64,000 bases of DNA from Gambelia wislizenii (Eukaryota; Chordata; Lepidosauria; Squamata; Crotaphytidae): positions 443,416,687 through 443,480,686 of the forward strand of contig JAUMIR010000001.1 in assembly GCA_030847615.1 (NCBI GenBank), in the 5' to 3' direction. Shown piece by piece: positions 31,610-42,086 of the stretch (its first letter is position 1; each line of letters begins with the position of its first letter). The notes beneath the pieces are model-generated. The model saw only the letters and a program-made list of their open reading frames with translations, was not told where the DNA came from and did no database searches. The position numbers and the translations under genes were made by a program.

Positions 31610-32340
31610 TCATACCTTCCAACATGTCACAGGTGAAAACCAGAACAAGTGTGGCCAAGCAACGTATAGGAATTTATCAGACCACCCCACATTACTGTTC
31701 TTTTGCCGGCATAAATTGTGGCATTTTTATGCCAGCAAAAGAAACCCCCTACCACACTTACCTTGAGCAGTGTCCATGAAGTTTCCCTGGCAGTAACAGA
31801 GCACAAACAGAGTTCCATTTATTTCCAGGGTTGAAATCTCACGGATTCTCACGAGAAGATACTAGCACAGGAAATTTAAAAATAAAAGGACAAAAAACAC
31901 AAAAGTACAACAAAGCACAAAAACACAATTTAAAAGTCCCAAGTACTTTTACTTGACACGGGCGGGGGGTCATAAAAAGAGCGTTCCCTACCTGGCTGTC
32001 ACGATCTTAACCAGAAGTGTTGCCCATTGATACTGTATTCATGTGAGTACAATGGTGTGAGGATTCAAACACTGGTAATGTCAGCAACAAAGCACCATGG
32101 CTGATCTATTGACCGCATGGGCCGTCAATAAAAAAAGTAGGACTTTTTAACAAGATATGATCGTGAAAGAGTGACATCGTCTGGTATGCCCACCCTTCCA
32201 CGATCATTAGGTGTCCTTATGATGCCATATTTGCTGTGTCTGATAAAGCCCATAAAGTGTGGTCAAGAAGACAAAAGTTATTAATGAGAAAAAGCACCCA
32301 AGCTAGGAAAGGATGCAGTAGTTTGGTTTTGCCTAAGCAT
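31610..32340. repeat. unnamed interspersed repeat U1, split by a transposon
   Basis: AACCAGAACAAGTGTGGCCA, then (after the insert) AAAGTGTGGTCAAGAAGAC, AAAAGTTATTAATGAG, AAGCTAGG...GCAGTAGTTTGG. The same order occurs unbroken at 56060-56180 and a neighbouring part at 33190-33300. The insert is the group A element 31669-32251. Class is unknown to me. Confidence 0.6.
31669..32251. mobile_element. group A nonautonomous transposon, ATA duplication
   Basis: Left end GGAATTTATCAGACC, reverse complement of the right end GGGCTTTATCAGACAC, flanked by ATA (31666-31668, 32252-32254). The interior has the shared blocks in reverse order to 19163-19722: TCTCACGAGAAGATACTAGC, GGGGGGTCATAAAAAGAG, a hairpin (CTATTGACC...GGCCGTCAATAAAAAA, 32104-32136) and CACGATCATTAGGTGTCC. 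Confidence 0.8.
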
Positions 32341-32342
32341 AC

Positions 32343-32817
32343 TGTTGGGGGATAATAGGACACTCAATCCCTGGCAGAAACCAATAGATATCTCAGCAGA
32401 CTCAGCAGCGACCCGTTCCCAAGAATACTCACACACAGATTGTTGTCCAAACAGTAGGAGGTACTTTATCTTCAAGCTCAAAGCAGTTGCAATATGTACA
32501 GATATATACAGCAGACAGACAAACTGCTACGCCAGACATCAATGTTTCTCAAAAGGGAATGTGCTCTGGATGCAGCCTTCTTTTATACAGTTTCACAGGG
32601 CATTGGCTCCCTCAACCACATTGGGTGCATTACATCAGTTTTTTCACACCAGACTCTGTTATGCAGCCCACACTATAGCCTGATGCAATGCCCTGCAGTA
32701 ACCTTCTTGTGCAGCTGTGGCCTCAAGGGTTGTTCCTTGGCCTTGGCGTAGGCTAGAATGACAAACTTGGCAGTTGTCTGGCCATTTTCTAAGAAGTTCA
32801 GTCTCTGACTCCTGACA
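32343..32817 (-). mobile_element. solo LTR, 475 bp, with TATA box
   Basis: Read on the minus strand it runs from TGTCAGGAGTCAGAGACTG to ATTATCCCCCAACA (TG...CA). A TATAAAAG lies at about 32582-32589 in a promoter-like position. An AGATAAAGTACC near 32460-32471 may act as a variant poly(A) signal. I find no matching short duplication at the two ends (left flank CATAC, right flank GTGCT), so the ends have decayed or the LTR arose by recombination between different insertions. No genes inside. Confidence 0.7.
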
Positions 32818-32839
32818 GTGCTATTTATTTAATGCCAAA

Positions 32840-33150
32840 TAATCTATCTGCCTATTTATTTTATTTATATGCCACCTTTCTCCCAGAAAGGACCCAAGGA
32901 GGCTCATAAAATCACACAAAATACCGTTTAAAACCAATTAAAAACCTCACAATATAAAAATCTATAATTACATAAAAGACATAAAAGTTAAAAGCTAAAA
33001 ATAAGCAAAATAAAAATTAAAAAATAAAAACACACCCCAATAAAAAGCCTCCATAAGTCCAGCTATGTACTGAGAGCCTGCTTGCATAAAAACATCTTTG
33101 CCTGTCGGCGAAAGGAAAGCGGGGAAGGGGCTAGCCTAGCCTCCCATACT
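32840..33150 (-). mobile_element. LINE 3' fragment (GGTGGCATATAAATAAA end)
   Basis: On the minus strand it ends GGTGGCATATAAATAAAATA, preceded by GCCTCCTTGGGTCC and an A/T-rich middle, and begins in CAAAGATGTTTTTATGCAAG after GGCTAGCCCCTTCCC. The layout recurs, more decayed, at 40795-41056. It is a LINE tail of a type common in reptiles; I cannot assign the clade. Confidence 0.5.
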
Positions 33151-33189
33151 AGGAAGGGCAAGATTCTGCTTCCTTCCATTCCTCTCCTC

Positions 33190-33390
33190 CTGGTAAGGTA
33201 CAGTAATTGAGTGCAAACTATTTTTCCACTTCGAGCTCGGGTTGTATCAATGGAACTAAGCCACAGACAAATGGCAGAAGGTGGGGGTGGAGGAGAAAGA
33301 AACTGGGACATTTTAAAGGCAACTTAAAAGGTAGGATAACAGAGGATTAATCCCAACTGTCCTTGCCAAATCAGGACAGTTGGAGGGCAT
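33190..33390. repeat. unnamed repeat U1, second part
   Basis: GTAATTGAGTGCAAACTATT, CCACAGACAAATGGCAGAAGG and GGAGAAAGAAACTGGGACA match 56230-56350. The end CCAAATCAGGACAGTTGGAG is a short inverted partner of the AACTGTCCTTG before it. Confidence 0.5.
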
Positions 33391-33513
33391 GTTAGTTTTG
33401 AGCCTAGTTTAATACCCCCTCCATTTTCCCAAATTACAAAAAACAAAGCTTGGGTAGTTTTGCTTAAAGCAAGTTGCTAGTCAGCAACATATTTCAAACA
33501 GATAGCCATGTTA

Positions 33514-33856
33514 GGAGATTTTCACACGGGGAAGGTAACCCCAGGGAGATTGGGAGAGAAATGGGGCTGTTCCGGATGCAGCACTCCATTTCACATGCCC
33601 CCTTCCTTCTCCCAATCCCCCATCATCCTCCCTCCATCCTGCTTGCATTTCCCTCCCGGTATGTTCCACAATTTTTTACTAATGAAGAACTTTCAATAGT
33701 AGAAAAATAGCGGGAGAGAAATGGAAGCAGCACGGAGGGACGACGATGGGAGATCAGGAGAAGAAAGGGGGCGTGTGAAACGGAGTGCTGCAACCAGAAC
33801 AGCCCCGTTTCTCTCCCAATCTCCCTGGGGATTACTTTCCCTGTGTAAAAATCTCC
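33514..33856. mobile_element. 343-bp palindromic group A MITE, TTA duplication
   Basis: Left end GGAGATTTTCACACGGGGAA, reverse complement of the right end GGAGATTTTTACACAGGGAA, flanked by TTA (33511-33513, 33857-33859). The arms stay similar inward: GGGAGATTGGGAGAGAAATG versus GGGAGATTGGGAGAGAAACG, then GGGGCTGTTC and GCAGCACTCC. A decayed AT hairpin is at the axis (33670-33708). The same arm sequence occurs in the 48720 element. Confidence 0.87.
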
Positions 33857-33919
33857 TTAGTCTGTTTTGGCATAAACCATTATATGAAAATACTCAGCTT
33901 AATCCGGTACCACAGGATT

Positions 33920-34242
33920 GGGCCCCATGTATCCATGGGAGCCCATTCCTGCACGCTGTTCCTCACTGCCACCACCAGCTCCCTGGATCTCCCAGAAGAC
34001 AGGAGGGGTCCCTCAGCATGTGGCCAAAGCTGGTCACATGCACGGAGACTGCAGTCACATGTTGCAGGCCCCCTTCCTGGCTTCCATGTCAGCAGGGGAA
34101 ATGTCAGCAGCTGCAGCAATGGGCCAGTGTTCCATTTGGATACCAGCTCATTTTCTCCAGGGAATGGTTTCAGATTGGGCCAGATGCAGAGCCAGGATAC
34201 ACCAGCAGGAAGACAGACTATCCTGGCAAGTGTAGATAAGCC
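33920..34242. mobile_element. group B nonautonomous transposon
   Basis: The right end TATCCTGGCAAGTGTAGATAAGCC matches the group B consensus seen at 38000 and 43364. The interior CCCTCAGCATGTGGCCAAAG, CTGGTCACATGCA and GGAAATG...TTTTCTCCAGGGAATGG matches 38240-38410 and the element running off the window at 63831. The left end GGGCCCCATGTATCCATGGG is taken as the partner. The flanks ATT and TTC do not match. Apparent open frames here are not conserved between copies. Confidence 0.6.
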
Positions 34243-34440
34243 TTCACTAGGAAAAAGAAATTTCTTCTATAACCTTTCATGGTCTCAGTCAACTTCATCA
34301 AATGCAAGTGGACTGAATCCACAAAAGCTTCTGCTAGAAATTTGTTCTTCTTAATTAGTCAAATGGTCGTGTTTGTAATTCTTGTTTGATTAAAACTTGG
34401 TGTGTATACTCTGAAGTGTCATAAATATACCAAATAGTAC

Positions 34441-34640
34441 TTTTTTTTTTTTTAGGATAGTCTTGATTTACTGAGGCTCTTCAAAATCCATGGGCAACAT
34501 TTTGGCAGTTAACTGTTTTTTCAGCTCCAGCATGTAAGGTTTATATTCCTCTTCAAGCTTTTGCTTCCAGATTTTAATGTAATCCAGGACATCTTCCTCA
34601 GACTCTGGAACGGGCACTTCAACCGTGTCTAGTGTCTAAT
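34441..34640 (-). pseudogene. poly(A)-tailed retrocopy fragment, unidentified protein C terminus
   Basis: On the minus strand an uninterrupted 55-codon frame reads DTVEVPVPESEEDVLDYIKI, then WKQKLEEEYKPYMLELKK, QLTAKMLPMDFEEPQ and a TAA at about 34466. About 20 bp later a run of about 14 A begins (T run at 34441-34454). The charged, helix-prone sequence looks like a real protein end, not a chance frame. A very short 3' UTR joined to poly(A), with no polypyrimidine tract upstream, suggests a 5'-truncated processed copy rather than an exon. I do not recognise the parent. Confidence 0.5.
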
Positions 34641-34649
34641 TTTGTGTGC

Positions 34650-35520
34650 TAACCTCTACCCTAAAGCATTGTACATACTTAAAACAATGACATTAAGTCT
34701 GTGGAGTCCTATGACAAAAAAAAACTAAAGTCCAGTGTATATTTCAATTTCCCACCATACCTCTATTTCCATGTCCAGAATTTCTACATTTCTAAATCTA
34801 TGCAGAGAAGCGGGGAGCGGACACATACATTCTGAAACTAGGCAAAAGTGCTCCAATGTTAGCTAGCAATTATGACAAGAGTCCTATTTGAGAGTGTGTA
34901 GGGTTATATCAGCTTGTTGTTTGCTTTCCTCTACCATTTTTCAATTCTTTCTTCCCATGTCTGATTTATAGTCCATTTATAGCCTGAAGCAAACAGACTG
35001 TAATTTACACAGACATATGTCACACTGAAATACAATTGACAGATTTGTGTCCAAATACTGACAAATTTGGTGTCCTACCCCACAGCAAGATTCTAGCTAT
35101 AAAGCAAGAACACTGAAGGGAAAATATAACAACACAGGAAATAGGTTAAAATACATGGTTTGCTGCTGAATCTAATAAACTAAATGCTTAAAATATAGTT
35201 GGTGTGCTTCAATTATGTTCTGGCCAAAAATGTACAGGAGGTGTGTATTGATTTATATTATGGCTATACAAACAAGTCAATACTTCTATCACACTCAATA
35301 TATAAAATGTTTAGCAGTTTTACTGGAGAACAGAATTTCCTGATAGAGAAAGACAGACAAGCTAAGCTAGATCACATTGCCCATCCACAACATTACTGTG
35401 AGGATTAAAAAATGCACCATGCAGATTTAACTCTTACAAATTATTGGTTTGGGCCAGTGAGTGAGGAAACCCTGAAGAAAATGCAGGACTTCCTAGTTCA
35501 GTTTAGAAAGACAGAGAGTT
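34650..35520. other. unassigned intergenic sequence
   Basis: No named repeat or coding motif. Confidence 0.45.
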
Positions 35521-35523
35521 GAA

Positions 35524-35950
35524 TCCCTTTCACACTTCACAATTACAGTTGTCCATGGATTTGGTATTCACGGATTTAAGTATTCACGGCTTGAAAATAT
35601 TCTTTAAAAAATAATAATCCAAAAAGCAAACCATGTTTTTTCCATCTTATATAAGGGACACCATTTTGCTATGCCATTGCATATAATGGGACTTGAGCAT
35701 TCACGGATTTTGGTATCCATGGTGGGGGGAGTTCTGGAACCAGACCCCAGCAAATATGAAGGGACAACTGTATAACACTATGATTCCACTTGAAGTACCA
35801 GAGCAACATGCTATGGAATCCAGGAGTTTATAGTTTGGTGAGGTGTTAGAGCTCTTTGGCTAAGAATTCTAAAATACCCCTCCCTAAACTGCAAATACCA
35901 GGATGGTGCCATGGTATTTAAAGTGGAATCATAGCTCTAAAATAGTGTAA
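35524..35950. mobile_element. palindromic MITE (CTATGGAAT family), split by Tigger-like
   Basis: TCCCTTTCACACTTCACAAT lies left of the Tigger insert and ACACTATGATTCCACTTG right of it; joined, they match the start of the MITE at 42087. The arms carry GCTATGGAATCCAGGAG and the right arm AAAGTGGAATCATAGC. The far right end is decayed. Confidence 0.7.
35546..35770 (+). mobile_element. Tigger-like MITE with TA duplication
   Basis: Ends CAGTTGTCCATGGATTTGG and AAGGGACAACTG, with TA on both sides (35544-35545, 35771-35772). Same interior as 16238-16470, including CTTATATAAGG and GGGACTTGAGCAT. It lies within the left terminal repeat of the MITE 35524-35950. Confidence 0.82.
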
Positions 35951-36114
35951 TAGAGAAGATGAGCTGTGTTTGACAGGGAAAAGGTTTAGGCCCTTGTCAC
36001 TGTGAATTAGGTAATACAATTTTAATGTGTGGAAGAAACAGAACAGTAAAATTCCTTATACTGGATTTTGTATTGTTTGTTTGTATCTATATTGTATTTT
36101 TATTTAGGGATTTA

Positions 36115-36819
36115 CAAGCCACTGTGATATAGTGGTTTGAGTGCTGGACTAGGACACTGGGAGACCAAGGACTTTATCAGACCCCCCCCTTAAACCCGTT
36201 CTTTTGCCAGCATAACTTTTCTGTGTTTATGCTGGCCATAGAACTCCCCATGGTGCACTTAGCTTCCCTCCTATAAAAAGGCTTCCCCAGCAATGAAAGA
36301 GGAAGTGAACAAAGCTCCATTCATTTCCTCTTTGAAATCCCACAGATTCTCGCGAGAACACACTCGCACAGAAAATTTATAGAAAAACCAAAAATAACAG
36401 AGAAAAAGTTGCACCAAGTACCTAAACACACTTTAAACATCCCAAGTAACCCAGGGAGGGTCATAAAAAGTGTGTCATTTACCTGAATATTGTGATCTCA
36501 CCTGGAAGTATTCGTGCCAGACTGGCCATTGATGGGGTAAGTATGAGGGGGGGAAACCGTGAGTTTCACACACCAGCAATGCCAGCAAAAAAAAAAAACA
36601 CCATAGGGGATCAATTGATGGCTTCAGCCGTCAATTAAAAAGTACGGATTTTGGTGTGTACATAACCGCAAAAGGGCAATATCATCTGATATACGTGCCC
36701 TTTCACGTTTATGTGGCATCGTTATGATGCCACATTTTGTGCATCTGATAAAGTCCCAAGGTCCTAATTGTCACTCAGCCATGGAAACCTACTGGGTGAC
36801 CATGGACAAGTCACACTCA
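36115..36819 (+). mobile_element. tRNA-derived SINE, split within box B and truncated
   Basis: The left part has GCCACTGTGATATAGTGG (box A) and GGGAGACCAAG. The group A insert 36169-36756 then breaks the box B region. The right part continues CAAGGTCCTAATTGTCACTC, AGCCATGGAAACCTACTGGG and GACAAGTCACACTCA, where a group B element begins at 36820. The SINE tail is not found beyond it. Confidence 0.75.
36169..36756. mobile_element. group A nonautonomous transposon, CAA duplication
   Basis: Left end GGACTTTATCAGACC, reverse complement of the right end GGACTTTATCAGATG, flanked by CAA (36166-36168, 36757-36759). It keeps all the group blocks: TTCTTTTGCCAGCATAAC, GAAGTGAACAAAGCTCCATT, TCTCGCGAGAACACACTCGC, AACCCAGGGAGGGTCATAAA and the hairpin TCAATTGATGGC...GCCGTCAATT (36611-36640). 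This is the best reference copy. Confidence 0.85.
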
Positions 36820-37107
36820 GGTATTGTCTAGATGGGCTATTTACCCCATCTCACCCCTATCTTGGAGCCTTGCAGTTCAAACGATGCAGGGCTTTTGCCC
36901 TCAGGCAGTCCTCACAACACCCAGAGCTAAGACAAGGGGAAGACAGGGTAAAGCCCAGTAAAACGTTTCAGCAAAATACCTGGGACAAACTGCATCTTTT
37001 AAGAGAAACTGGGTCAGGCCCCATGGGAACGCAGGAGACCATACCAGCACACCGACCTGTCTCTGCTTTGGGTGTATGCCAGACTGGGGTCAGGCAGATA
37101 TAAGCCC
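36820..37107. mobile_element. group B nonautonomous transposon
   Basis: The left end GGTATTGTCTAGATGGGCTA matches 38000 (GGCCTTGTCTAGATGGGCTG). Inside are AAGACAGGGTAAAGCCC, GTTTCAGCAAAATACCTGGG and GGGTCAGGCCCCATGG, also found in the 38000 copy. The right end GCAGATATAAGCCC is diverged and no duplication is clear. Confidence 0.6.
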
Positions 37108-37109
37108 AC

Positions 37110-37995
37110 AGGGTACAACAAAGTGTGGCAACAGGTCAAAGGTCAAACACGAGCTAGTCCGAGGTGGGCAGCTCCTAGCACTACCAAATTCAATTTGCAG
37201 CTATTCCAACTTTCCCTGAAACCTCACATGACATTTACTGGGAAGTAAGAGTACCACTATCCCAGATGTTGCTCCTGACACACATACCCTGCACCCCAAT
37301 TCACTCTCTTGGAGGTTAGAACTGTATGTGTCACACAATTGGGTCTGCACCTCTAAACTTACTTGCTGCCTTTTGGTGTGGTGAAAGATCCTGTTACACT
37401 GACAGTGTTGAAGTAAGTTTCCACTTCTAGTTCAGACAGTTTCTGTATATGGAATGAAGGACATCTTACTGTTGCTTTGGACAGCAAAAATCACGCATTA
37501 GCTCTGCTGAACTGGAATATGACCACAGATATCTGCAAGGCACATGTTCTTCTGTATAATAAAATATATAATAGGAACCAAAATTTAACTGCAAATGCTC
37601 ACTCAAGGTCATGCACTGAGAAAAGAAATTACCAAAACATTTTTGACTAGGCCCAATGTACTGTGTTGCTCTATATTCAATGAAGCTCTTAACACTGTTA
37701 TTCACCCCCAGCTTTATATTCTATATTCCTGCTGGACCTTGACGCCTGACTACGCTCTGATTCAAAGAGTTTGTCTCAAACTTTTATTATCCTTTTGTTG
37801 TACAAAATGCAGCCACGGCCAATGAAAATTGAAGGCTAATGTGAGAGAGTGGACTTCATTATCAACCCCTGTCCTAAAAAAACATATTTTTTTTATAAGC
37901 AACCCCCCAAAAAAAAACTTTATGTTTGTAGGTATGGGTGGTGAGGAAATGGCATGAGGGAAAAGGTAAAGAATCATAACATGAAAATATTAACT
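37110..37995. other. unassigned intergenic sequence
   Basis: No named repeat or coding motif. Confidence 0.45.
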
Positions 37996-37999
37996 CCTA

Positions 38000-38484
38000 G
38001 GCCTTGTCTAGATGGGCTGTTTACATTTTGGCCCCCTGCAGGGCATTTGCTCCATTTTGCCCCTGGGCAGTCTGCACAATCCCAAAGCAAAGACAGAGCC
38101 AAGACCGGGAAAAGCTTGTTACACCACTTTTTAAAAAATACCTGGGAAAAACTGCTTCAGCTGGCAAAAAACAGATCAGGCCCTGCATGACCGCAGAAGC
38201 CTACACTGCCATGCCAGCCCATCGCTGCAGCTGCCGTCTGCCATTGCTCTTCCGAAGCCAGAAAGTAGCCCCTCAGCGTGTGACCAGGGTGAACACATGC
38301 AAGGGTCTTGCTCACATGCTGTGGGCTGGCTTCAGAGAGTGGGACACAGGTGGCAGCAACAGGCCAGCATGTCAGTCTGTACTCCATCCCATTTCATGCG
38401 GGTAATGGGGGAGGCACAAGTCTGATCCATGGGCAGAATATGCCAGCAGGAAGCCAGCTTATTCTGGCCCATGAAGATGGGCCC
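38000..38484. mobile_element. group B nonautonomous transposon, CTA duplication
   Basis: Left end GGCCTTGTCTAGATGGGC, reverse complement of the right end GGGCCCATCTTCATGGGC, flanked by CTA (37997-37999, 38485-38487). The interior has GGTAATGGGGGAGGCACAAG and AGCCAGCTTATTCTGGCCC. Short open frames are not shared by other copies, so no protein is proposed. Confidence 0.72.
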
Positions 38485-38552
38485 CTAGAATCTCTCAGCC
38501 AGCACTGAGGAAACTCTGAACCACAAAAGTAAAACTTACAAACTCTGTTAAA

Positions 38553-38877
38553 AACAGCTCTTAGAGTAAAGAAGCTCCTCCTAATGTTAGGTGGAATCTC
38601 TTTTTTTGTAATTTGAATCCATTGGTTCGTGTTTTAGTCTCTGAGGCAGCAAAAAACAAGCTCACTCCATCTTCTATGTGACATCCCTTCAGATATTTAA
38701 AGATGGTTATCATGTTACTTCTGTCTTCTCCAAGCAAAACATACCCAACTCGCTAATTTATTCCTCATGAGGCTCGGTTGCCCTTCTCTAGACATGTTGC
38801 AGTTTGTCAATATCCTTCTTGAACTGGACACAGTATTCTCGGTGAGTTCTGACCAAAGCAGAATACAGTGGAACTAC
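38553..38877 (-). mobile_element. CR1 LINE fragment, internal
   Basis: The complement carries CR1 C-terminal coding and early 3' UTR sequence: TATTCTGCTTTGGTCAGAAC, CGAGAATACTGTGTCCAGTT, AAAGATATTTGAAGGG-type sequence, GATTCCACCTAACATTAGG. It lacks the ATTCTATG tail. An RT element begins about 35 bp to the right. Confidence 0.75.
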
Positions 38878-38909
38878 TGTGGGTTTTTTCCACTATTGTA
38901 AGATATATT

Positions 38910-39727
38910 ATCTCTCTCAATCTCTCTGGCTTTTCTTCGCAAACGAAGATTCAGGAAGGACTCATCCCGCACTTTCTGCAAGCGCGCTGATGACTAAAAA
39001 GGCCAATCCAAGATAAACAAGTCCAGTTGCAGAAAGCATAGCAGAAGGTCTCCTTGGGTGATGTTTTTGGGTTGTGATTCTTTCTGTGTTGTCGTTTCTC
39101 TTCAAGACTTGTTCGGCGTGAGTTCTCAAATAAGGCTGCAGCATTGTGGATAGTGCGTCTCCATTCCTCCCGATGTGAGGCCAGGGCGGACCACTGTTGG
39201 TGATCAATTTGGCTGAGCCTGAGATGTTGTTTCAGGGAGTCTTTGTATCACTTTTTTGGAGTGCCCCTCTTACGCTGACCCGTGGCGAGTTCACCGTAGA
39301 GTAGTATTTTGGGAGGCGATGGTCCTCCATCCTAGAAATGTGCCCTAACCAGCGCAGCTGTGTTCTCAATATCATGGCCTCAATGCTGGTGATCCCTGCT
39401 TGCTCAAGGACAGCAACATTCCTCACATAGTCCAGTGTATATTTAAGATTGTGCGTATACAGCGCTGATGAAAGCGTTCAAGGAGTCGTAAGTGGTGGCG
39501 ATAGGTGACCCATGTTTCAGACCCAGAAAGGAGAATAGACAGTACAATGGCTCTATACACATTGATTTTTGTGCTTCGCCTCAGGTGTTTATTACTCCAG
39601 ACTCTTTTGTAAAGTCTTCCAAATGTGCTATATGCCTTTGCTAATCTGTGATCGATCTCTTTGTCAATCTTGGCATCTGAGATGATGCTTCCCAGGTAGG
39701 TGAACTGCTGAACGGACTTGAGCACAG
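38910..39727 (-). pseudogene. non-LTR retroelement RT fragment, copy 3
   Basis: Same family as 28614-29637: LKSVQQFTYLGSIISDAKID, YRAIVLSILLSGSETWVTYR, GITSIEAMILRTQLRWLGH, then a frameshift and stop near 39250, and the EQVLKRNDN/EKRQRR region. It is truncated further 5' (no FADD). A codon pair is deleted in the SSDAKID block (reads SDAKID), and TDYVTNVAV is shortened. More damaged than copy 2. Confidence 0.82.
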
Positions 39728-39734
39728 ATTTGTA

Positions 39735-40100
39735 TTCCTATTTAAATTTATAATAACTATTTCTACATCCAACAATTACACCTAAACTGCCTTGAATTCC
39801 AATTGGGGGGGGGTAGGTATAAATAAAGAAGATCGTGGTGGTGGTGGTAAGAACAACCATGCAAATGTTATGCACATCTGCAACCTCTTCTGTTCTCTCT
39901 TTTGGCCATTCATTTCCATATTTTTAGTGATGTTTAAATGGCCACCTACACTCTTATCTGGCAGAAATACAGAGAAGGAGAGCTGGCCCCCACTGGTTTA
40001 CCAAGCATCAAGTAAACAGAGTTTTAAAAGTGCCAATATGGCCCATTAGGTTACGTTTTTAAAAATCTTTAAAACTCTTTTTAAGCCTGAGAAAATAATA
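39735..40100. other. unassigned intergenic sequence
   Basis: No named repeat; a GGTGGTGGTGG tract lies near 39836-39848. Confidence 0.4.
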
Positions 40101-40107
40101 TTTAACA

Positions 40108-40462
40108 GGCTGAGTTTGAGATCAAAATGTGTTCAGATGAAGAGCATTTGATCGGGGAAATTTATAAAATGTTAAAAATAGAATTAGAAGGAGGACAGGT
40201 GAAAGAATCCGTGATCAAATGGCCCCAAAATTTTAGCTATAACATTGATCTGGAATAGTGGGAATGGATGCGGACAAAAGAATTTAAAGGCATTCTGTGT
40301 TGTGATCTCAGAGAAAACTTCCTTCAATGGTACCTGACTCCAGTAAAGCTATCCAAAATGTAAAAGAGGCAAAGAATGTATTTTGGAAATGTGAAGCACA
40401 TGAAAGATCCTTTTACGGCATGTGGTGGTTGTGTGATAAGGCGAAGAAGTTTTGTTAACAAA
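40108..40462 (+). pseudogene. L1 ORF2 C-terminal fragment
   Basis: Reads EHLIGEIYKMLKIELEGG, IKWPQNFSYNIDLE-stop-WEWM, LRENFLQWYLTPVKLSKM, then a Cys-region remnant (FGNVKHMKDPF...CGGCV). The order matches the L1 at 11700-12060 (DHLISKIYKILL, VGHQLNLE, WYMTPQKLAKIY). Both ends are missing. Confidence 0.78.
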
Positions 40463-40483
40463 TACAGTTGTTGCTAGAAGATA

Positions 40484-40655
40484 TAGGACCCCCATATCCA
40501 TGGGGGTTCAGTTCCTGGACTTACCACAGATACTGGAAACCACAGATAACAGTGAACACCACTGAAGATAATGGGACTTCCCGTTTAAAATACCATAGAG
40601 CTGCCTTGGAGGACTTAGAAAATGTCAATAGAGGATGCCTCTATAGGAAGTTATA
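40484..40655. mobile_element. Tigger-like fragment, second subtype
   Basis: ATAGGACCCCCATATCCATG, GGGGTTCAGTTCCTGGACTT and CAGATACTGGAAACCACAG followed by AGTGAACACC. This matches the subtype at 46735-47012. Only the left end is recognisable. Confidence 0.5.
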
Positions 40656-40794
40656 TATATTCAGCATATAACAAAGGGGTATTTTACACATATTAAAGTT
40701 AATCTTAATCATGATACCACATGATACAGATAAATCAAGTCTGGCCTTTTAAGAACAGAACTTATTCCTAATCTTGAATTTCGAGCTTGTTTGG

Positions 40795-41056
40795 TTATTT
40801 AACATCTCACCTTTCTCTTAAAACTGGACTCAAGGCAGCTCACTATATGAATTTTTATAAGTACAGTAAAAATACTATATGTTATCATATTTAAACACAA
40901 TTGAACAAAATATAATATTAAAACCAAAATGAATTGAAAGAAATTTAAAAACACATCAGTAAAAAACTATAGCATCTACACATTAAAATTCCTTTTCTCA
41001 GCAGCCAATATGAATAAAAACATTTTTGCCTGCTTGGGGAAGGAGAACACAGACGG
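40795..41056 (-). mobile_element. LINE 3' fragment, decayed
   Basis: Same layout as 32840-33150: ATCTCACCTTTCTCTTAAAAC, GGACTCAAGGCAGCTCAC, an A-rich middle, and AAAACATTTTTGCCTGCTTG. A CR1 tail follows immediately. Confidence 0.45.
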
Positions 41057-41309
41057 GTGCAAGCTCCAGGAACAGAGATTCCACCTCAACATGAGGAGGA
41101 ACTTTTTGACAGTAAGAGCTGTTCGGCAGTGGAACACACTCCCTCGGAGCGTGGTGGGGTCTCCTTCCTTGGATGTCTTTAAACAGAGGCTGGATGGCCA
41201 TCTGTCGGAGATGCTTTGATCAAGATTTCCTGCGTGGCAGGGGGGTTGGACTGGATGGTCCTCATGGTCTCTTCCAACTCTGCAATTCTATGATTCTATG
41301 ATTCTATGA
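41057..41309 (+). mobile_element. CR1 3' end fragment
   Basis: Starts within the last part of the element (AGATTCCACCTCAACATGAG) and runs through AAACAGAGGCTGGATGGCC to three ATTCTATG-type units. Nearly identical to the end of the CR1 at 4497-4718, hence relatively young. Confidence 0.9.
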
Positions 41310-41355
41310 ACTTCTTGAACATCATTGGCTAATGCAGATCATATTCTAAGATTTA

Positions 41356-41948
41356 GGACTTTATCAGAGGCGTCAAAAATGGCATCACATGGATGCCAAA
41401 TTAACAGGAAAGGGTGCACATACCAAATTATGTTGTGCATTCACAATTTTGTTTGGCGAAAAAGGCATTCTTTTTTATTGACAGACCAACCCATTAATAA
41501 TTCTCCTGTGTCAGTTTTTTTGCCATTATTGCGAGTGTTTGAAAACATGCGCCATTGTCCTCTCGTGATTACATCGTCAATGGGCAGTCCCACCAGAACA
41601 CTTCTGGGTGAGAACATGAAAGCCAGGTAGGGGACACTCTTTTTATAAACCTCCCTGGTTTACTTTTAACTTTTAAGGTGTGTTTCTGTGTTTGTGTGAA
41701 CGTTTTGTGTCTTCATTTTGCTGGATTGTTTATTTTTACCTCACTCGCATCTTCTCATAAGAATCGCCAAGATCATGAACGCAGAAGTAAACAGAGCTCC
41801 ATTCGTGCTCCGGTAATGCTGGGGCTGCTTTTTCACACTATTACAGGTATGTATGATAAAAAAAAAAAGGTTCTTTTGCTGGGGGGGGGGACACACTTAA
41901 AAATATGGTGACAAAAGAATGTTTGTTGGGGCTTGTCTGAAAAAGTCC
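41356..41948. mobile_element. group A nonautonomous transposon
   Basis: Left end GGACTTTATCAGAGG, reverse complement of the right end GGACTTTTTCAGACAAG. The flanks are TTA (41353-41355) and TAA (41949-41951), so only TA is shared. Interior: TTTTTTATTGACAGACC hairpin remnant (41470-41502), GTCAATGGGCAGTCCC, AACCTCCCTGGTTTAC and TCTTCTCATAAGAATCGCC. Confidence 0.75.
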
Positions 41949-42086
41949 TAAGGGGTGTGGATCCTCTGAATCTCCAAATATTTCAGACTTCAGCTCAAAT
42001 AATCCCTTTCTATAGGAGTGGGGCAGGTAGGAGCATGAAGTCTGCAACATCTGTGTCAGAGCCAAAAGTATTAGAATCCAATGCAT

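Noticed and set aside
33721..34354. Overlapping frames of 172 and 189 codons
   Set aside because: They lie across a MITE end and a group B transposon, and are not kept in the related copies at 38000 or 63831.
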